Source: Roseburia sp. (GTDB lineage Bacteria; Bacillota; Clostridia; Lachnospirales; Lachnospiraceae). From it: DNA of 64,000 bases. The DNA is taken from the NCBI GenBank assembly GCA_017937095.1, contig JAGBEG010000017.1, forward strand, positions 289,866 to 353,865, given 5' to 3'. The notes beneath the pieces were generated by a model. It saw nothing but the letters and a program-made list of their open reading frames with translations. It was not told the DNA's origin and ran no database searches. The position numbers were made by a program, and so were the translations under genes. The first letter of the stretch is position 1; every line of letters starts with the position of its first letter. This document shows positions 1-10,002 of this stretch, piece after piece.

Positions 1-1
1 T

Positions 2-1084
2 TCCTATGCGAAGTTTACGGACAGGGTGAAAGCGAACGCTTCTTATTACTGCAACTGGATGAAAAAGTGCCAGTTCGGGATGTCCATGACCTATGCGATC
101 ATGCCCGCCACATTGATTACCATATTGCCGGGAGGATGGCTTTTGTACAACGGCGGAAGTCTGTCTGTGGAAACCTTTATCACCACGATCATTTTGTCGC
201 TCGGCATCGCAGGACCGCTCCTTGCGGCGATGAATTTTGTGGATACCCTTGCACAGGTGGGAACGACGGTAGAAACCGTGGATGCGCTTCTTATGGCGGC
301 GGAGCAGCAGCACGGCGAAAAGACGGTTGCCCTCCGGGGAACGGATATTGAACTCTCTCATGTATCTTTCGGCTATCACGAGGAAAGGAGCGTTCTGCAT
401 GATGTGAGTCTGTCGATTCCGGCGGGAAGCACGACGGCGCTGGTAGGTCCCTCCGGTTCCGGTAAATCCACAATTGCAAAGCTTATCGCCGGATTCTGGG
501 ATGCAGAGGAGGGCGCTGTTTTTATGGGCGGCGTCGATGAAAAGGAGATTCCGCTAAAGCAGCTTTACGATCAGGTGGCATTTGTCTCGCAGGACAATTA
601 TCTTTTTGATGAAAGCGTCAGAGAAAATATCCGTATGGGAAAGCCGTCTGCGACGGACAAAGAAGTGGAAGCGGCAGCATGGGCAGCGGGATGCGACAGC
701 TTTATCCGTGGGCTGGAAGCGGGCTACGACACGAAAGTGGGCGCAGGCGGCGCGCATCTTTCCGGCGGCGAACGCCAGAGGATTGCCATTGCAAGAGCCA
801 TGCTAAAGGATGCGCCCATCGTCATTCTGGATGAGGCGACTGCCTATATTGACCCCGAGAACGAAGCGGTGATCCAGAAGGCAATTGGAAAACTGGTGCG
901 CGGCAAGACGGTCATTGTGATCGCGCACAGGCTTTCCACGATCAGGGATGCGGATCAGATCGCCGTGGTAGCGGACGGACGGATCGAAGCGGTCGGAACC
1001 CACGATAAATTAAGAAAGAGCAGCCCGCTGTATGAATCCATGTGGCAGGCGCATATCGGAGCAAAGGACGGTGACGTGGCATGA
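2..1084 (+). CDS. ABC exporter half-transporter, permease-ATPase fusion (5' end outside window)
   Basis: The reading frame is open from base 2, so the start lies before the window and about two thirds of the usual ~580-residue protein is present. The visible part carries the last transmembrane helices and a complete nucleotide-binding domain: Walker A GPSGSGKST (about bases 445-470), Q-loop FVSQDN, signature LSGGERQR, Walker B VILDEAT and the switch histidine in IAHRLST. It overlaps the next gene by 4 bp (ATGA), which implies translational coupling and a heterodimeric exporter. The substrate cannot be told from sequence; similar pairs in Firmicutes are annotated as multidrug or siderophore/peptide exporters. 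Both partners keep the catalytic Glu after Walker B. Confidence 0.9.
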   Translation, partial: SYAKFTDRVKANASYYCNWMKKCQFGMSMTYAIMPATLITILPGGWLLYNGGSLSVETFITTIILSLGIAGPLLAAMNFVDTLAQVGTTVETVDALLMAAEQQHGEKTVALRGTDIELSHVSFGYHEERSVLHDVSLSIPAGSTTALVGPSGSGKSTIAKLIAGFWDAEEGAVFMGGVDEKEIPLKQLYDQVAFVSQDNYLFDESVRENIRMGKPSATDKEVEAAAWAAGCDSFIRGLEAGYDTKVGAGGAHLSGGERQRIAIARAMLKDAPIVILDEATAYIDPENEAVIQKAIGKLVRGKTVIVIAHRLSTIRDADQIAVVADGRIEAVGTHDKLRKSSPLYESMWQAHIGAKDGDVA

Positions 1085-2832
1085 TAAGTACATTTCAGAA
1101 AATATGGCGGTTTGCCGGAGAAGAGAGAGCAAATATCAATAAATCCGTGGCGGTCAGCTTTTTAAACGCCATGTTTCACATGTTTGAGGTCGGAGCGGTC
1201 TATTTTGTGATACTGGCGCTCACAAACGGAGAACAGGGGACGAAAACGGCGTGGATCGCCCTGCTTTTTATACTGGCAAGTATTATCGGAAACGGGGTGA
1301 CGGGAAGCATTTCCAAGCTGCAGCAGACGCACGCGGGCTATTTTATGGCAGCCAATGAAAGAGTGAAAATCGGAAATCTCTTAAAAGGCGTTCCCATGGG
1401 ATTTTTCAATGAGAACAGTCTGGGCGAGGTGACGGGCGTGTGTACGACGGTGCTCGGCAATATTGAAATGCTGGTGCCGATGGTACTGGTAAATATTATG
1501 GGAGGACTTATCGGAACGGTCGTATTTACGGATATGATCCTGCTGTTCGACTGGCGCATCGGGCTGATCGTCGTGGCGGGAATCATCCTGTACTGCCTGA
1601 TTGTTTCCTGCATGGAAAAGAAATCCATAGCGATTGCGCCGAATGCCCAGAAATCCCAGACGGCGCTTACCGCCGCCGTGCTTGAATACGTGCAGGGAAT
1701 GAGCGTGATTAAATCCTTTAATCTAAGCGGAAGGGGCGATAAAAGGGTACAGGATGCCGTAGAATTTAACAGGAAGAGCAACCTCGATATGGAAAAGCTC
1801 ATGACGCCCTACAGTATTCTGGAAGATCTGGTGCTGCAGATAGCGGGCGTCGGCATGATGTTTGCCGCCGTTGTCTTATGGATCAACCGGACGATGTCTG
1901 CCGCCGATGCACTGATGAGCATTGTCATGTCCTTTCTTGTATTTTCGCAGATCAGGCTTTTTGGAATGGGTATTTCCATGCTGCGTCTGGCGTCGGCGAG
2001 CATCGACCGCACATTGCAGACGGAAGAGATGGAGCAGATGGAAGAGGGCGGCAAAACACTGCGCCCCCAAACGCATGAAATCGAATTTGAGAACGTGCAT
2101 TTTTCCTATGAAAATAAGGAAATTCTGCACGGCATCAGCGCGAAGTTCCCCGATAAGAGTACCACTGCAGTCATCGGACCCTCCGGGTCCGGTAAGACTA
2201 CACTTGTCAATCTGATTGCAAGATTCCGGGATGTGAACGACGGTGTGATCCGCATCGGCGGATGGGACGTGAAGGAGTATACGCTTGCGGCGCTGATGGA
2301 GCAGATCAGTATGGTATTCCAGAATGTCTATCTGTTTGCAGATACAATAGAGAATAATATTAAGTTCGGCAAACCGGACGCCACGCACGAGGAGGTCGTT
2401 GCAGCGGCGAAGGCGGCGTGCTGCGACGATTTCATTGAAGCGCTTCCCGACGGTTATCAGACAGTGATCGGCGAAGGCGGGGCGTCTCTTTCCGGCGGCG
2501 AGAAACAGCGCATCAGCATTGCCCGCGCCATGTTAAAGGATGCGCCTGTTGTCATCCTCGATGAGGCTACGGCAAATGTAGATCCCGAGAACGAGGACAG
2601 GCTGCAGAAAGCCATTGAAGCGCTGACAAGGGACAAGACCATTATCATGATCGCACATCGGCTGAAGACGGTGCGCAATGCCGATCAGATTCTTGTCGTG
2701 GATAACGGAAATATCATCCAGCAGGGACGGCATGAAGAACTGATCGGACAGAAGGGCATGTATGCGGATTTCGTTCTTGGCAGAAAGGAAGCCATCGGCT
2801 GGAAGTTAAATGCTTCGGAAAACAGCTTTTGA
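1081..2832 (+). CDS. ABC exporter half-transporter, permease-ATPase fusion
   Basis: This is a 583-residue protein of the normal length for a bacterial type IV ABC exporter half. The N-terminal ~310 residues hold about six membrane helices. The ATPase domain follows, with Walker A GPSGSGKTT, Q-loop VFQNVYLF, signature LSGGEKQR, Walker B VVILDEATANVD and H-loop IAHRLKT. The ATG overlaps the stop of the preceding half-transporter, so the two probably form one heterodimeric pump. No clear terminator follows; the gap to the enolase leader starts at 2833. Substrate unknown. Confidence 0.92.
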   Translation: MISTFQKIWRFAGEERANINKSVAVSFLNAMFHMFEVGAVYFVILALTNGEQGTKTAWIALLFILASIIGNGVTGSISKLQQTHAGYFMAANERVKIGNLLKGVPMGFFNENSLGEVTGVCTTVLGNIEMLVPMVLVNIMGGLIGTVVFTDMILLFDWRIGLIVVAGIILYCLIVSCMEKKSIAIAPNAQKSQTALTAAVLEYVQGMSVIKSFNLSGRGDKRVQDAVEFNRKSNLDMEKLMTPYSILEDLVLQIAGVGMMFAAVVLWINRTMSAADALMSIVMSFLVFSQIRLFGMGISMLRLASASIDRTLQTEEMEQMEEGGKTLRPQTHEIEFENVHFSYENKEILHGISAKFPDKSTTAVIGPSGSGKTTLVNLIARFRDVNDGVIRIGGWDVKEYTLAALMEQISMVFQNVYLFADTIENNIKFGKPDATHEEVVAAAKAACCDDFIEALPDGYQTVIGEGGASLSGGEKQRISIARAMLKDAPVVILDEATANVDPENEDRLQKAIEALTRDKTIIMIAHRLKTVRNADQILVVDNGNIIQQGRHEELIGQKGMYADFVLGRKEAIGWKLNASENSF

Positions 2833-2885
2833 CGGCGGAATCCGGTTCAATGAGAAAAACAATCAATAGCGACCTGAGATATTTG

Positions 2886-2915
2886 TTGACGGTGTGGAGT
2901 GGAAAATGATATCAT
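2886..2915 (+). promoter_or_regulatory. candidate sigma-A promoter for enolase
   Basis: TTGACG (2886-2891), an 18-bp spacer and TATCAT (2910-2915). It would start a transcript with an untranslated leader of roughly 200 nt before the enolase start codon. The match is moderate; no mapped start supports it. Confidence 0.4.
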
Positions 2916-3061
2916 CTAGTTGGTTAGCCACGACTAACTTAGCGTAGATCATATGGACTCCTCGAAAAGCGGCGCTGCTGACACCGCTTTGCCGGAAGGT
3001 AAGAACTCCCTTCCGGGAGGATCATCCATAGCAGGATTTGTGTCTTGGCGCACCTGACACA
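2910..3061 (+). promoter_or_regulatory. structured 5' leader upstream of enolase
   Basis: Several successive stem-loops lie between the candidate promoter and the gene. They are: an imperfect long-range pairing of 2910-2919 with 2945-2954 enclosing GTTAG/CTAAC; AAAGCGG (2966-2972) with CCGCTTT (2984-2990); CCGGAAGG (2992-2999) with CCTTCCGG (3009-3016); and TGTGTC (3039-3044) with GACACA (3056-3061). No U-tract follows, so none is an obvious terminator. I do not recognise a known riboswitch. A 12-nt stretch at 2939-2950 resembles one in the leader at 4652-4663. Confidence 0.45.
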
Positions 3062-3096
3062 GACCGGATATGCGATTACCGGACAAAACCAGATGA

Positions 3097-4416
<1,320 letters not shown>

Positions 4417-4442
4417 CAGCAGACTGCGGGTAAGACCATAAC

Positions 4443-4490
4443 AAAAGGCAGGCTTTTCGGTAGCATCGGCGCCCAAAAGCCTGCCTTTTT
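4443..4490 (+). terminator. Rho-independent terminator of enolase
   Basis: AAAAGGCAGGCTTTT (4443-4457) pairs perfectly with AAAAGCCTGCCTTTT (4475-4489), followed by further T. A TATAAT box (4505-4510) directly behind it may serve the next transcript, although no good -35 is visible. Confidence 0.9.
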
Positions 4491-4590
4491 CAATTCTTTT
4501 GTGTTATAATGAGTGTACTGCGTATTACATTCCATGGCAAAATGACGTCAGACAATGTACCCGCCCCGGGCGGAAGCATATGATAAAATG

Positions 4591-4715
4591 AGCGCAAGAG
4601 AGTCAACCTGCTTGCAGGATTGACGGCGCTAGATGTCCGGTGGACATCTGCTTAGCGTGGACCGTAACGGAGTGTAGACGGCGAATGCCGATCATGTGCT
4701 GGTTTTGCACATGAT
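4591..4715 (+). promoter_or_regulatory. structured 5' leader before the hydrolase/ZIP operon
   Basis: Four stem-loops are packed in series: GTCAACCTGC/GCAGG-A-TTGAC (4602-4624), AGATGTCC/GGACATCT with loop GGT (4631-4649, extendable by GCGCTA with TAGCGT), CGGC-GAAT-GCCG (4679-4690), and ATCATGTGC/GCACATGAT (4691-4715) just before the ribosome binding site. The density of perfect pairing argues for a folded RNA rather than a spacer. I do not recognise a known class. The segment 4652-4663 is similar to one in the enolase leader. Confidence 0.5.
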
Positions 4716-4742
4716 AGAATGAAAAGTGAAGGTGAAATACAT

Positions 4743-5462
4743 ATGAAGAAAAAGAAACTGATACGGATCACCATAATCGTAGTACTGCTCATTGCAGCCG
4801 TTATCGTGGCATTCCGCACATACACGGGCAATTACTATCATGCGAAGGCGTATGAGACAGAGACTTCTCCGGTGGAGGAGTCGGACGATTACATTGCATA
4901 CGGGGATGAGAAAAGCAGCACAGGGCTGATTTTCTATCCGGGTGCGAAGGTCGAAGAGACGGCGTATGCGCCGCTTATGGATGCGCTTGCCGGGGATGGA
5001 CTGTTCTGTGTTGTGGTAAAGATGCCGGAGCGTCTGGCTGTGCTTGATCCAAATGCGGCGGCGGAGATCATGGAGAAGTACGACGGCGTAGAGCAATGGT
5101 ATCTCGCGGGACATTCGCTCGGCGGCGCGATGGCGGCAAACTTTGCGGCGGAGCATGAGAGTGAACTTTCCGGGCTGATTCTTCTCGCGGCATATCCGAC
5201 AAAGGAATTAAAGGAGCTTCCGGTGCTCTCGATTTACGGAAGCGAGGATGAAGTTTTAAATAAGGAGAAATACGAGAAATCGATCGTGCTTGCGGATGTG
5301 TGCACGGAGTATGTCATCGAGGGCGGCAACCATGCCGGTTTCGGAAATTACGGGGAGCAGAAGGGCGATGGAGAGGCGGCTGTGTCCGGAGAAGAGCAGT
5401 GGCAGGAGACAGCCGATTATATCTTAAATTACATCAGGGACAGCAGAGCGAGGAGAGAGTAA
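4743..5462 (+). CDS. membrane-anchored or secreted alpha/beta hydrolase
   Basis: This is a 239-residue protein with a lysine-rich N-terminus and one hydrophobic segment (about residues 5-24), so it is membrane-anchored or exported. The hydrolase core shows the nucleophile elbow GHSLGGAMA, an acidic residue after the GSEDEV strand (YGSEDEVLN), and a histidine in GGNHAGFGNYG, consistent with a Ser-Asp-His triad. It resembles the alpha/beta hydrolase family of PF12695. The start at 4743 follows GAAGGTG; an upstream ATG at 4719 lacks a binding site. It is followed 11 bp later by a ZIP transporter gene with AAGGAGG, so the two form an operon. Substrate not predictable. Confidence 0.85.
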   Translation: MKKKKLIRITIIVVLLIAAVIVAFRTYTGNYYHAKAYETETSPVEESDDYIAYGDEKSSTGLIFYPGAKVEETAYAPLMDALAGDGLFCVVVKMPERLAVLDPNAAAEIMEKYDGVEQWYLAGHSLGGAMAANFAAEHESELSGLILLAAYPTKELKELPVLSIYGSEDEVLNKEKYEKSIVLADVCTEYVIEGGNHAGFGNYGEQKGDGEAAVSGEEQWQETADYILNYIRDSRARRE

Positions 5463-5473
5463 GGAGGAGAGAG

Positions 5474-6253
5474 ATGGAATTGACGATTGGATTATTAGTG
5501 CCGTTTGTGGGAACGACGCTCGGGGCAGCGTGTGTATTTTTCTTAAAAGACGAACTGAACCGGCTGGTACAGAAAGGTCTGCTTGGCTTTGCGTCGGGCG
5601 TGATGGTGGCGGCGTCCGTCTGGTCGCTTCTGATTCCGGCGATTGATATGGCAGAACCGGAGCTTGGCAGATTCGCTTTTGTACCCGCTGCGGTTGGATT
5701 CTTACTTGGTATTTTTTTTCTGCTTGCCATGGACAGGGTAATACCGCATCTGCATTTGAATGACGACAAGCCGGAGGGTTTGCCGAGCAAGCTGAAAAAG
5801 ACGACAATGCTCGTACTTGCGGTGACGCTCCACAACATTCCGGAGGGGATGGCGGTCGGCGTCGTGTTCGCAGGGCTTCTTGCGGGAAATAACGGGATTA
5901 CGCTGGCGAGTGCGGTTGCGCTTTCCGTCGGAATCGCGATTCAGAACTTCCCGGAGGGAGCGATTATCTCCCTGCCGCTTAAGAGCGAAGGGGGAAGCAG
6001 GAAGAAGGCGTTCATCTACGGAATGGCGTCCGGTGTGGTAGAACCGATTGCGGCGGGCATCACGATTCTTCTGACAGGCGTTATTCTGCCGCTGTTGCCG
6101 TATCTGCTGGCATTTGCGGCAGGAGCGATGATCTATGTAGTCGTAGAAGAACTGATGCCGGAAGCGTCCGAGGGAGAGCATTCCAACGTCAGCACACTTG
6201 GATTTGCGGCAGGATTTCTGATCATGATGATTCTGGACGTCGCTTTGGGGTGA
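5474..6253 (+). CDS. ZIP-family divalent metal transporter
   Basis: This is a 259-residue polytopic membrane protein with about eight helices. It carries the two ZIP metal-binding helix motifs HNIPEG and NFPEG, as in the ZupT/GufA branch, and a histidine-containing cytosolic loop (IPHLHLND). ZIP proteins move Zn2+ or other divalent metals into the cytosol. The ATG at 5474 follows AAGGAGGAGAG. The frame is open further upstream over the hydrolase gene, but that extension is a shadow. It is co-transcribed with the hydrolase and lies convergent to the diguanylate cyclase 23 bp downstream, with no clear terminator between them. The metal is uncertain. Confidence 0.9.
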   Translation: MELTIGLLVPFVGTTLGAACVFFLKDELNRLVQKGLLGFASGVMVAASVWSLLIPAIDMAEPELGRFAFVPAAVGFLLGIFFLLAMDRVIPHLHLNDDKPEGLPSKLKKTTMLVLAVTLHNIPEGMAVGVVFAGLLAGNNGITLASAVALSVGIAIQNFPEGAIISLPLKSEGGSRKKAFIYGMASGVVEPIAAGITILLTGVILPLLPYLLAFAAGAMIYVVVEELMPEASEGEHSNVSTLGFAAGFLIMMILDVALG

Positions 6254-6276
6254 CGATTTTCCCTGAAAAACGAAAT

Positions 6277-7914
6277 CTACCGGGCAGACGCCGGATGCTT
6301 CATCAGAAATTTTTCATGGTACATCATCTTATCGGCACGTCTTAAGGTATCGCTGATATCGTAATCCAATTCCTTGTCGTAGCGCTCAAATCCGCAGGCG
6401 ATACCGATTGGAAAATCATCCGGATGCTGCCGGTTGTAGGTTCTCACCTCGGCTTTGAGCTTTTTTAGGCGTTCTGTGCACAGCTCGGTGCGGACATCGG
6501 GCAGAAGCGCACAGAACTCATCGCCGCCCATCCGGTAGCAGTTCCCGATATCCCCAAAGTTCTGCTCGATCAGGCGCGCGCTTGCGGTAATGTAGAGATC
6601 TCCTTTATCGTGACCGCTTGTATCATTGCACTGTTTGAGGTTATTTAAGTCAAACATGACAAGAATGCAGTTTTCCGGATTAAAACCTGCGAGTGTCGTA
6701 TACTCCGCATATGCTGTCCGGTTATAAAGTCCCGTGAGCTGATCGTGGTAGGCAATCTGTCTAAAATGCTTTGCTTTCACGCCGATTTCCATCAGCTTTC
6801 TGGCATCGTGGAAGGAAGAAATACCCAGAACAATGATATAGACCATGAACCCAAGCATACCAAGCACGGTGACGGAAGTGCCTTTGGAAATATAGTATAT
6901 AAGGATGTCGGCAATCAGACCTGCCAGACAGGAAATCATACAGACCATGGTCAGCTTTAACCGCGGATTCCAGCCGACGGTCCGCAGCTCATGGACGATC
7001 ATTCCGGGAACGAGAACGACAAGAAGGCACATCACGGCATGGTTCAGCCAGAGGAGCTGTCTGAAATCAGCCACATCTGCAATCTGCAGAACGGTGGAGA
7101 CAACTATCACGGCGATACTTGCGAAACAGGGCAGATACCACAGAATACTTTCTTTTCTCGAGAAAAGCTCCTTTACATATAGTACGAACGGAATGACAAC
7201 CAACAGCAGCGTGATAAACGGAACATAGGAAAGCGGTATGCTGTAGGGAAATATCAGGGCGGTCGAATCCAGATCCGCAAGCTTCCACAGACCTATGTTG
7301 AAGGAGAACAGTCCCATCAGCAAGAGACTTTTATTGACCTCGGCGTTACGGTAAGTGGAAAGCGTAAACAGCAGGAAAATGATACCGATGCATATGGTGA
7401 TCAGGCTTAGGAAAAAGGCAAAAATATTCCTGCTGATCAGATGAATCCATATGCTTAGGCCGGAGCCAAGATAAAACTGGGGAACAATGTCAACGGAGCT
7501 CTCATATGCGGGAATGAGCACAATGCGGAACTCTTTCCCCCTGTCCGTCCCGTAGATGGGAATGGAATTCCAGTTGTTCCCGGGCGTTTTTCCGAAAAGA
7601 TTGTCTTCATCGGGATGTACGCTGTAGATCAGTTCTCCGTCAATGGACACCTCCACGCTCTGATGTATCGTATAGAACATCAGAGTCGAAGAGCCTTCCG
7701 GCAGCTCATCCAGATACAGCAGATATTCCGTCTTTACGCCGAGGGGTGCAGCGTCATCTGTAATCAGGCGGGAATCATAGTCCGTCAGATATTGATAGCC
7801 GGTCTCCTGGCGTTTTTGAAATACATCGTCCTTCATCTTTGCAGCCATCACGCAGAACAGCAGTATCAGTCCTGCCATGCAGATGATATAGCTGGCTTGT
7901 ACAAATTTTTTCAT
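6277..7914 (-). CDS. membrane diguanylate cyclase (7TM sensor plus GGDEF)
   Basis: This 545-residue protein has an N-terminal helix, an extracytoplasmic region of ~130 residues, seven membrane helices (about residues 165-370) and a C-terminal GGDEF domain. The layout matches 7TMR-DISM receptors. The catalytic half keeps DQLTGLYNR, the MFDLNNLKQCND metal/GTP block and an intact MGGDEF, so synthesis of cyclic di-GMP from GTP is expected. The usual product-inhibition RxxD motif just upstream of GGDEF is not evident, which would make it less feedback-sensitive. It is a lone gene between convergent and divergent neighbours. Its ligand is unknown; a link to motility is plausible given the flagellar-type signals elsewhere in the window. 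Confidence 0.92.
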   Translation of the reverse strand: MKKFVQASYIICMAGLILLFCVMAAKMKDDVFQKRQETGYQYLTDYDSRLITDDAAPLGVKTEYLLYLDELPEGSSTLMFYTIHQSVEVSIDGELIYSVHPDEDNLFGKTPGNNWNSIPIYGTDRGKEFRIVLIPAYESSVDIVPQFYLGSGLSIWIHLISRNIFAFFLSLITICIGIIFLLFTLSTYRNAEVNKSLLLMGLFSFNIGLWKLADLDSTALIFPYSIPLSYVPFITLLLVVIPFVLYVKELFSRKESILWYLPCFASIAVIVVSTVLQIADVADFRQLLWLNHAVMCLLVVLVPGMIVHELRTVGWNPRLKLTMVCMISCLAGLIADILIYYISKGTSVTVLGMLGFMVYIIVLGISSFHDARKLMEIGVKAKHFRQIAYHDQLTGLYNRTAYAEYTTLAGFNPENCILVMFDLNNLKQCNDTSGHDKGDLYITASARLIEQNFGDIGNCYRMGGDEFCALLPDVRTELCTERLKKLKAEVRTYNRQHPDDFPIGIACGFERYDKELDYDISDTLRRADKMMYHEKFLMKHPASAR

Positions 7915-8027
7915 TCCATGGTCTGCCTTTCCGTAGGTTTATATCATTATTTTCTCATATTTTTGCCTGTTAGAAAAGATGTATTTCGTACCAGATGGAG
8001 GTTTGCGCCCGTTTCTCCACGAAATAA

Positions 8028-8057
8028 TTTACAAACGGAGACGGGATGTGGTATGAT
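8028..8057 (+). promoter_or_regulatory. sigma-A-type promoter
   Basis: TTTACA (8028-8033), an 18-bp spacer and TATGAT (8052-8057), 39 bp upstream of the start codon of the zinc-ribbon protein. Confidence 0.55.
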
Positions 8058-8095
8058 ATTGCTAACAAAAACAAAAGACAAGGAGCAGATGGTGT

Positions 8096-8446
8096 ATGCA
8101 GGATGATTTGAGAGCGGAACTCATTAAACAGTTCCCGGCGGAAGCAATTGAGATGACGGAGCGTTCCGGAAAGACGTATTACGCGTGCCCGACCTGTAAG
8201 CGGGCGATTACGCTGGGAGAATCGAAGTGCGGCGGATGCAGTCAGGTAATCAGTTGGGCGCATATCCGGCACGAGGAGGCGGCGAGCGGTACGAAGAAGG
8301 CGACGCTTTCCTTTGAGGTCGGCGGCGATTTCGTCAGGGGAGACTGCAGGAAATGCCCGCTGTCTTACATTGCGAAGGAGAACAGCGAGAATGTGTATGA
8401 ATGTCCGCTGAAGATGCGCGCGAATTGCAGGCTTGAGATTTCATAA
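8096..8446 (+). CDS. small zinc-ribbon protein of unknown function
   Basis: This 116-residue soluble protein begins with an acidic helix. It then has a zinc-ribbon-like pair of CxxC knuckles (CPTCKRAITLGESKCGGC, about residues 45-65) and a second cysteine cluster near the C-terminus (CRKCPLSYIA, then ECPL and NC). Two metal sites are likely. The start follows AAGGAG by about 10 bp. A promoter lies upstream and a terminator hairpin just after the stop, so it is its own transcription unit. No function is recognised. Confidence 0.75.
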   Translation: MQDDLRAELIKQFPAEAIEMTERSGKTYYACPTCKRAITLGESKCGGCSQVISWAHIRHEEAASGTKKATLSFEVGGDFVRGDCRKCPLSYIAKENSENVYECPLKMRANCRLEIS

Positions 8447-8460
8447 AGGCAGAATTGGCT

Positions 8461-8497
8461 TCCGGAGATCTGCGTGAGAGCAGGGCTCCGGATTTTT
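8461..8497 (+). terminator. Rho-independent terminator
   Basis: TCCGGAG (8461-8467) pairs with CTCCGGA (8486-8492), followed by TTTTT. It sits between the zinc-ribbon gene and the YdcF-like gene. Confidence 0.7.
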
Positions 8498-8516
8498 AAA
8501 TGTGGAGGGTAGAAAT

Positions 8517-9278
8517 ATGGATCGGTTGCATGCGGTACTTACGGTCGTCTCGGCAGTTTTTTTCCTGTGGTTTGCGGCGCCTTTCATCGGGCGGGGCATT
8601 CTTAACAGCGGGAATCTGACGGGAATCCTTGTGTCCGGGCTGCTCCTTTACTACGGGATTCGCTATAAAAGAGTACACGCATGGCTTTCACATGTGCGGC
8701 AGAGCCGCGGCGGAAGGGTCGTGCTGGTGTGCCTGGTCGTGCTGTGCGCCTGCGCGTTTGTGACGGCGCTGGCGGAGACGGTCGGCATCGTGCGTGCCGC
8801 CGCCAATCGTCCGCCTGAGAATGTGACGGCGGTCGTACTGGGATGCAGCGTCAAGGGAGAGCGTCCGAGCCGGATATTAGAGGAGCGGCTGAAAGCGGCA
8901 TATGACTATTTAGAGGAGAATCCCGAAGCAGTCTGCGTGCTTTCCGGCGGACAGGGACCGGGGGAGGACATCAGCGAGGCAGAGTGTATGTACCGCTACC
9001 TGACAGAGAAGGGAATCGCACCGGAGCGGCTTTTGAAAGAGGATGCGTCCACGACGACGGAGGAGAATCTTAAGTATTCCATGGCGCTTTTAAAGGAGCA
9101 GGGAATCGAAGGAGAAATCACAATCGTGACGAGCGAGTTTCATGAATACAGGGCGAATAAGGTCGCAGAGCGGCTTGGCATCACAAGCTACAGCACGCCC
9201 AGCCATACGTTTTTTCTTTATCTGCCGACCTATTATGTGCGCGAGCTGTATGGAATTTTGTATTATATGATTCGTTAA
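8517..9278 (+). CDS. YdcF/SanA-family membrane protein (DUF218)
   Basis: This 253-residue protein has two or three N-terminal membrane helices (about residues 5-90) and an extracytoplasmic DUF218 domain. The domain shows VVLGCSVKGERPSRILEERL, the SGGQGPGEDISEA block, DASTTTEENLKYS and the VTSEFHEYRA segment, all typical of the ElyC/SanA/YdcF family. Family members act in cell-envelope homeostasis, but their biochemical activity is not settled. The ATG at 8517 follows GGAGGGT; an in-frame GTG at 8502 is less likely. It is followed by an RNase H gene 24 bp downstream. Confidence 0.85.
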   Translation: MDRLHAVLTVVSAVFFLWFAAPFIGRGILNSGNLTGILVSGLLLYYGIRYKRVHAWLSHVRQSRGGRVVLVCLVVLCACAFVTALAETVGIVRAAANRPPENVTAVVLGCSVKGERPSRILEERLKAAYDYLEENPEAVCVLSGGQGPGEDISEAECMYRYLTEKGIAPERLLKEDASTTTEENLKYSMALLKEQGIEGEITIVTSEFHEYRANKVAERLGITSYSTPSHTFFLYLPTYYVRELYGILYYMIR

Positions 9279-9302
9279 GACGGCGATGAAAGGAAAGAGG
9301 AT

Positions 9303-9989
9303 ATGGCAGGAAAATATTACGCGGTGAGAACCGGGAAGAAGCCCGGAATTTATCTGAGCTGGGATGCGTGCAAAGCGATGGTTCACGGTTATCCGGGCGC
9401 AGTTTATAAGAGCTTTAAGACCAGAGCGGAGGCGGAAGCCTTTTTAAACGCCGGGGCGGGAGCGGCCGCGAACGCGGCGTCTGGAACTGCTGCGGCAGGA
9501 GGAGACAGCGGGAACGTGGCAGTGGGAAATACAACGAATAGCGTAGTGCATTCTGCGGATAAGGATGGTCTTCCGAAAACCTACGCGTTTGTGGACGGAT
9601 CGTACAACGCCGCGACAGGCGTCTACGGTTACGGCGGCTTTCTGGTCCATGACGGCGGAAAGGAAGTGCTGCAGGGCGCGGGCAGTGAGCCGGAGATGGC
9701 TTCAATGCGCAATGTGGCAGGCGAGGTCTTAGGCAGCATGGCTGCGGTCGAGAAGGCGGTAGAACTTGGATTGACAGAGCTTACGGTCTATTATGATTAC
9801 ATGGGAATTGAGATGTGGGCGACGGGAGCGTGGAAACGCAATAAAGCGGGAACGATTGCCTATCATGATTACATTGCCTCTGTCAGAGAGAAGATTCGGC
9901 TTCATTTTGTGAAGGTAAAGGGACATTCCGGCGTGGAAGGAAACGAGGAAGCGGACAGGCTCGCAAAGGAAGCGGTGGGAAATCTGTGA
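9303..9989 (+). CDS. rnhA: ribonuclease H with N-terminal RNA/DNA-hybrid-binding domain
   Basis: This 228-residue protein has an N-terminal caulimovirus viroplasmin-type/RNase H1 N domain (about residues 1-50: YYAVRTGKKPGIYLSWDACK, VYKSF, AEAFL). An Ala/Gly/Asn-rich linker follows, then a type I RNase H fold from about residue 97. The acidic catalytic residues are visible: Asp in FVDGSYN, Glu in NVAGEVLGSM, Asp in YYDYMGIEMW, and the C-terminal KGHSGVEGNEEADRLAKEA block. It degrades the RNA strand of RNA-DNA hybrids. The ATG follows AAAGGAAAGAGG. It lies 13 bp before the arabinose repressor gene; that proximity need not be functional. Confidence 0.93.
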   Translation: MAGKYYAVRTGKKPGIYLSWDACKAMVHGYPGAVYKSFKTRAEAEAFLNAGAGAAANAASGTAAAGGDSGNVAVGNTTNSVVHSADKDGLPKTYAFVDGSYNAATGVYGYGGFLVHDGGKEVLQGAGSEPEMASMRNVAGEVLGSMAAVEKAVELGLTELTVYYDYMGIEMWATGAWKRNKAGTIAYHDYIASVREKIRLHFVKVKGHSGVEGNEEADRLAKEAVGNL

Positions 9990-10002
9990 CGGGAGGAAGA
10001 AG

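Noticed and set aside
4743-6253. Hydrolase and ZIP protein as one fused protein
   Set aside because: The ZIP frame is open across the end of the hydrolase gene, but the two genes are in different frames and each has its own ribosome binding site.
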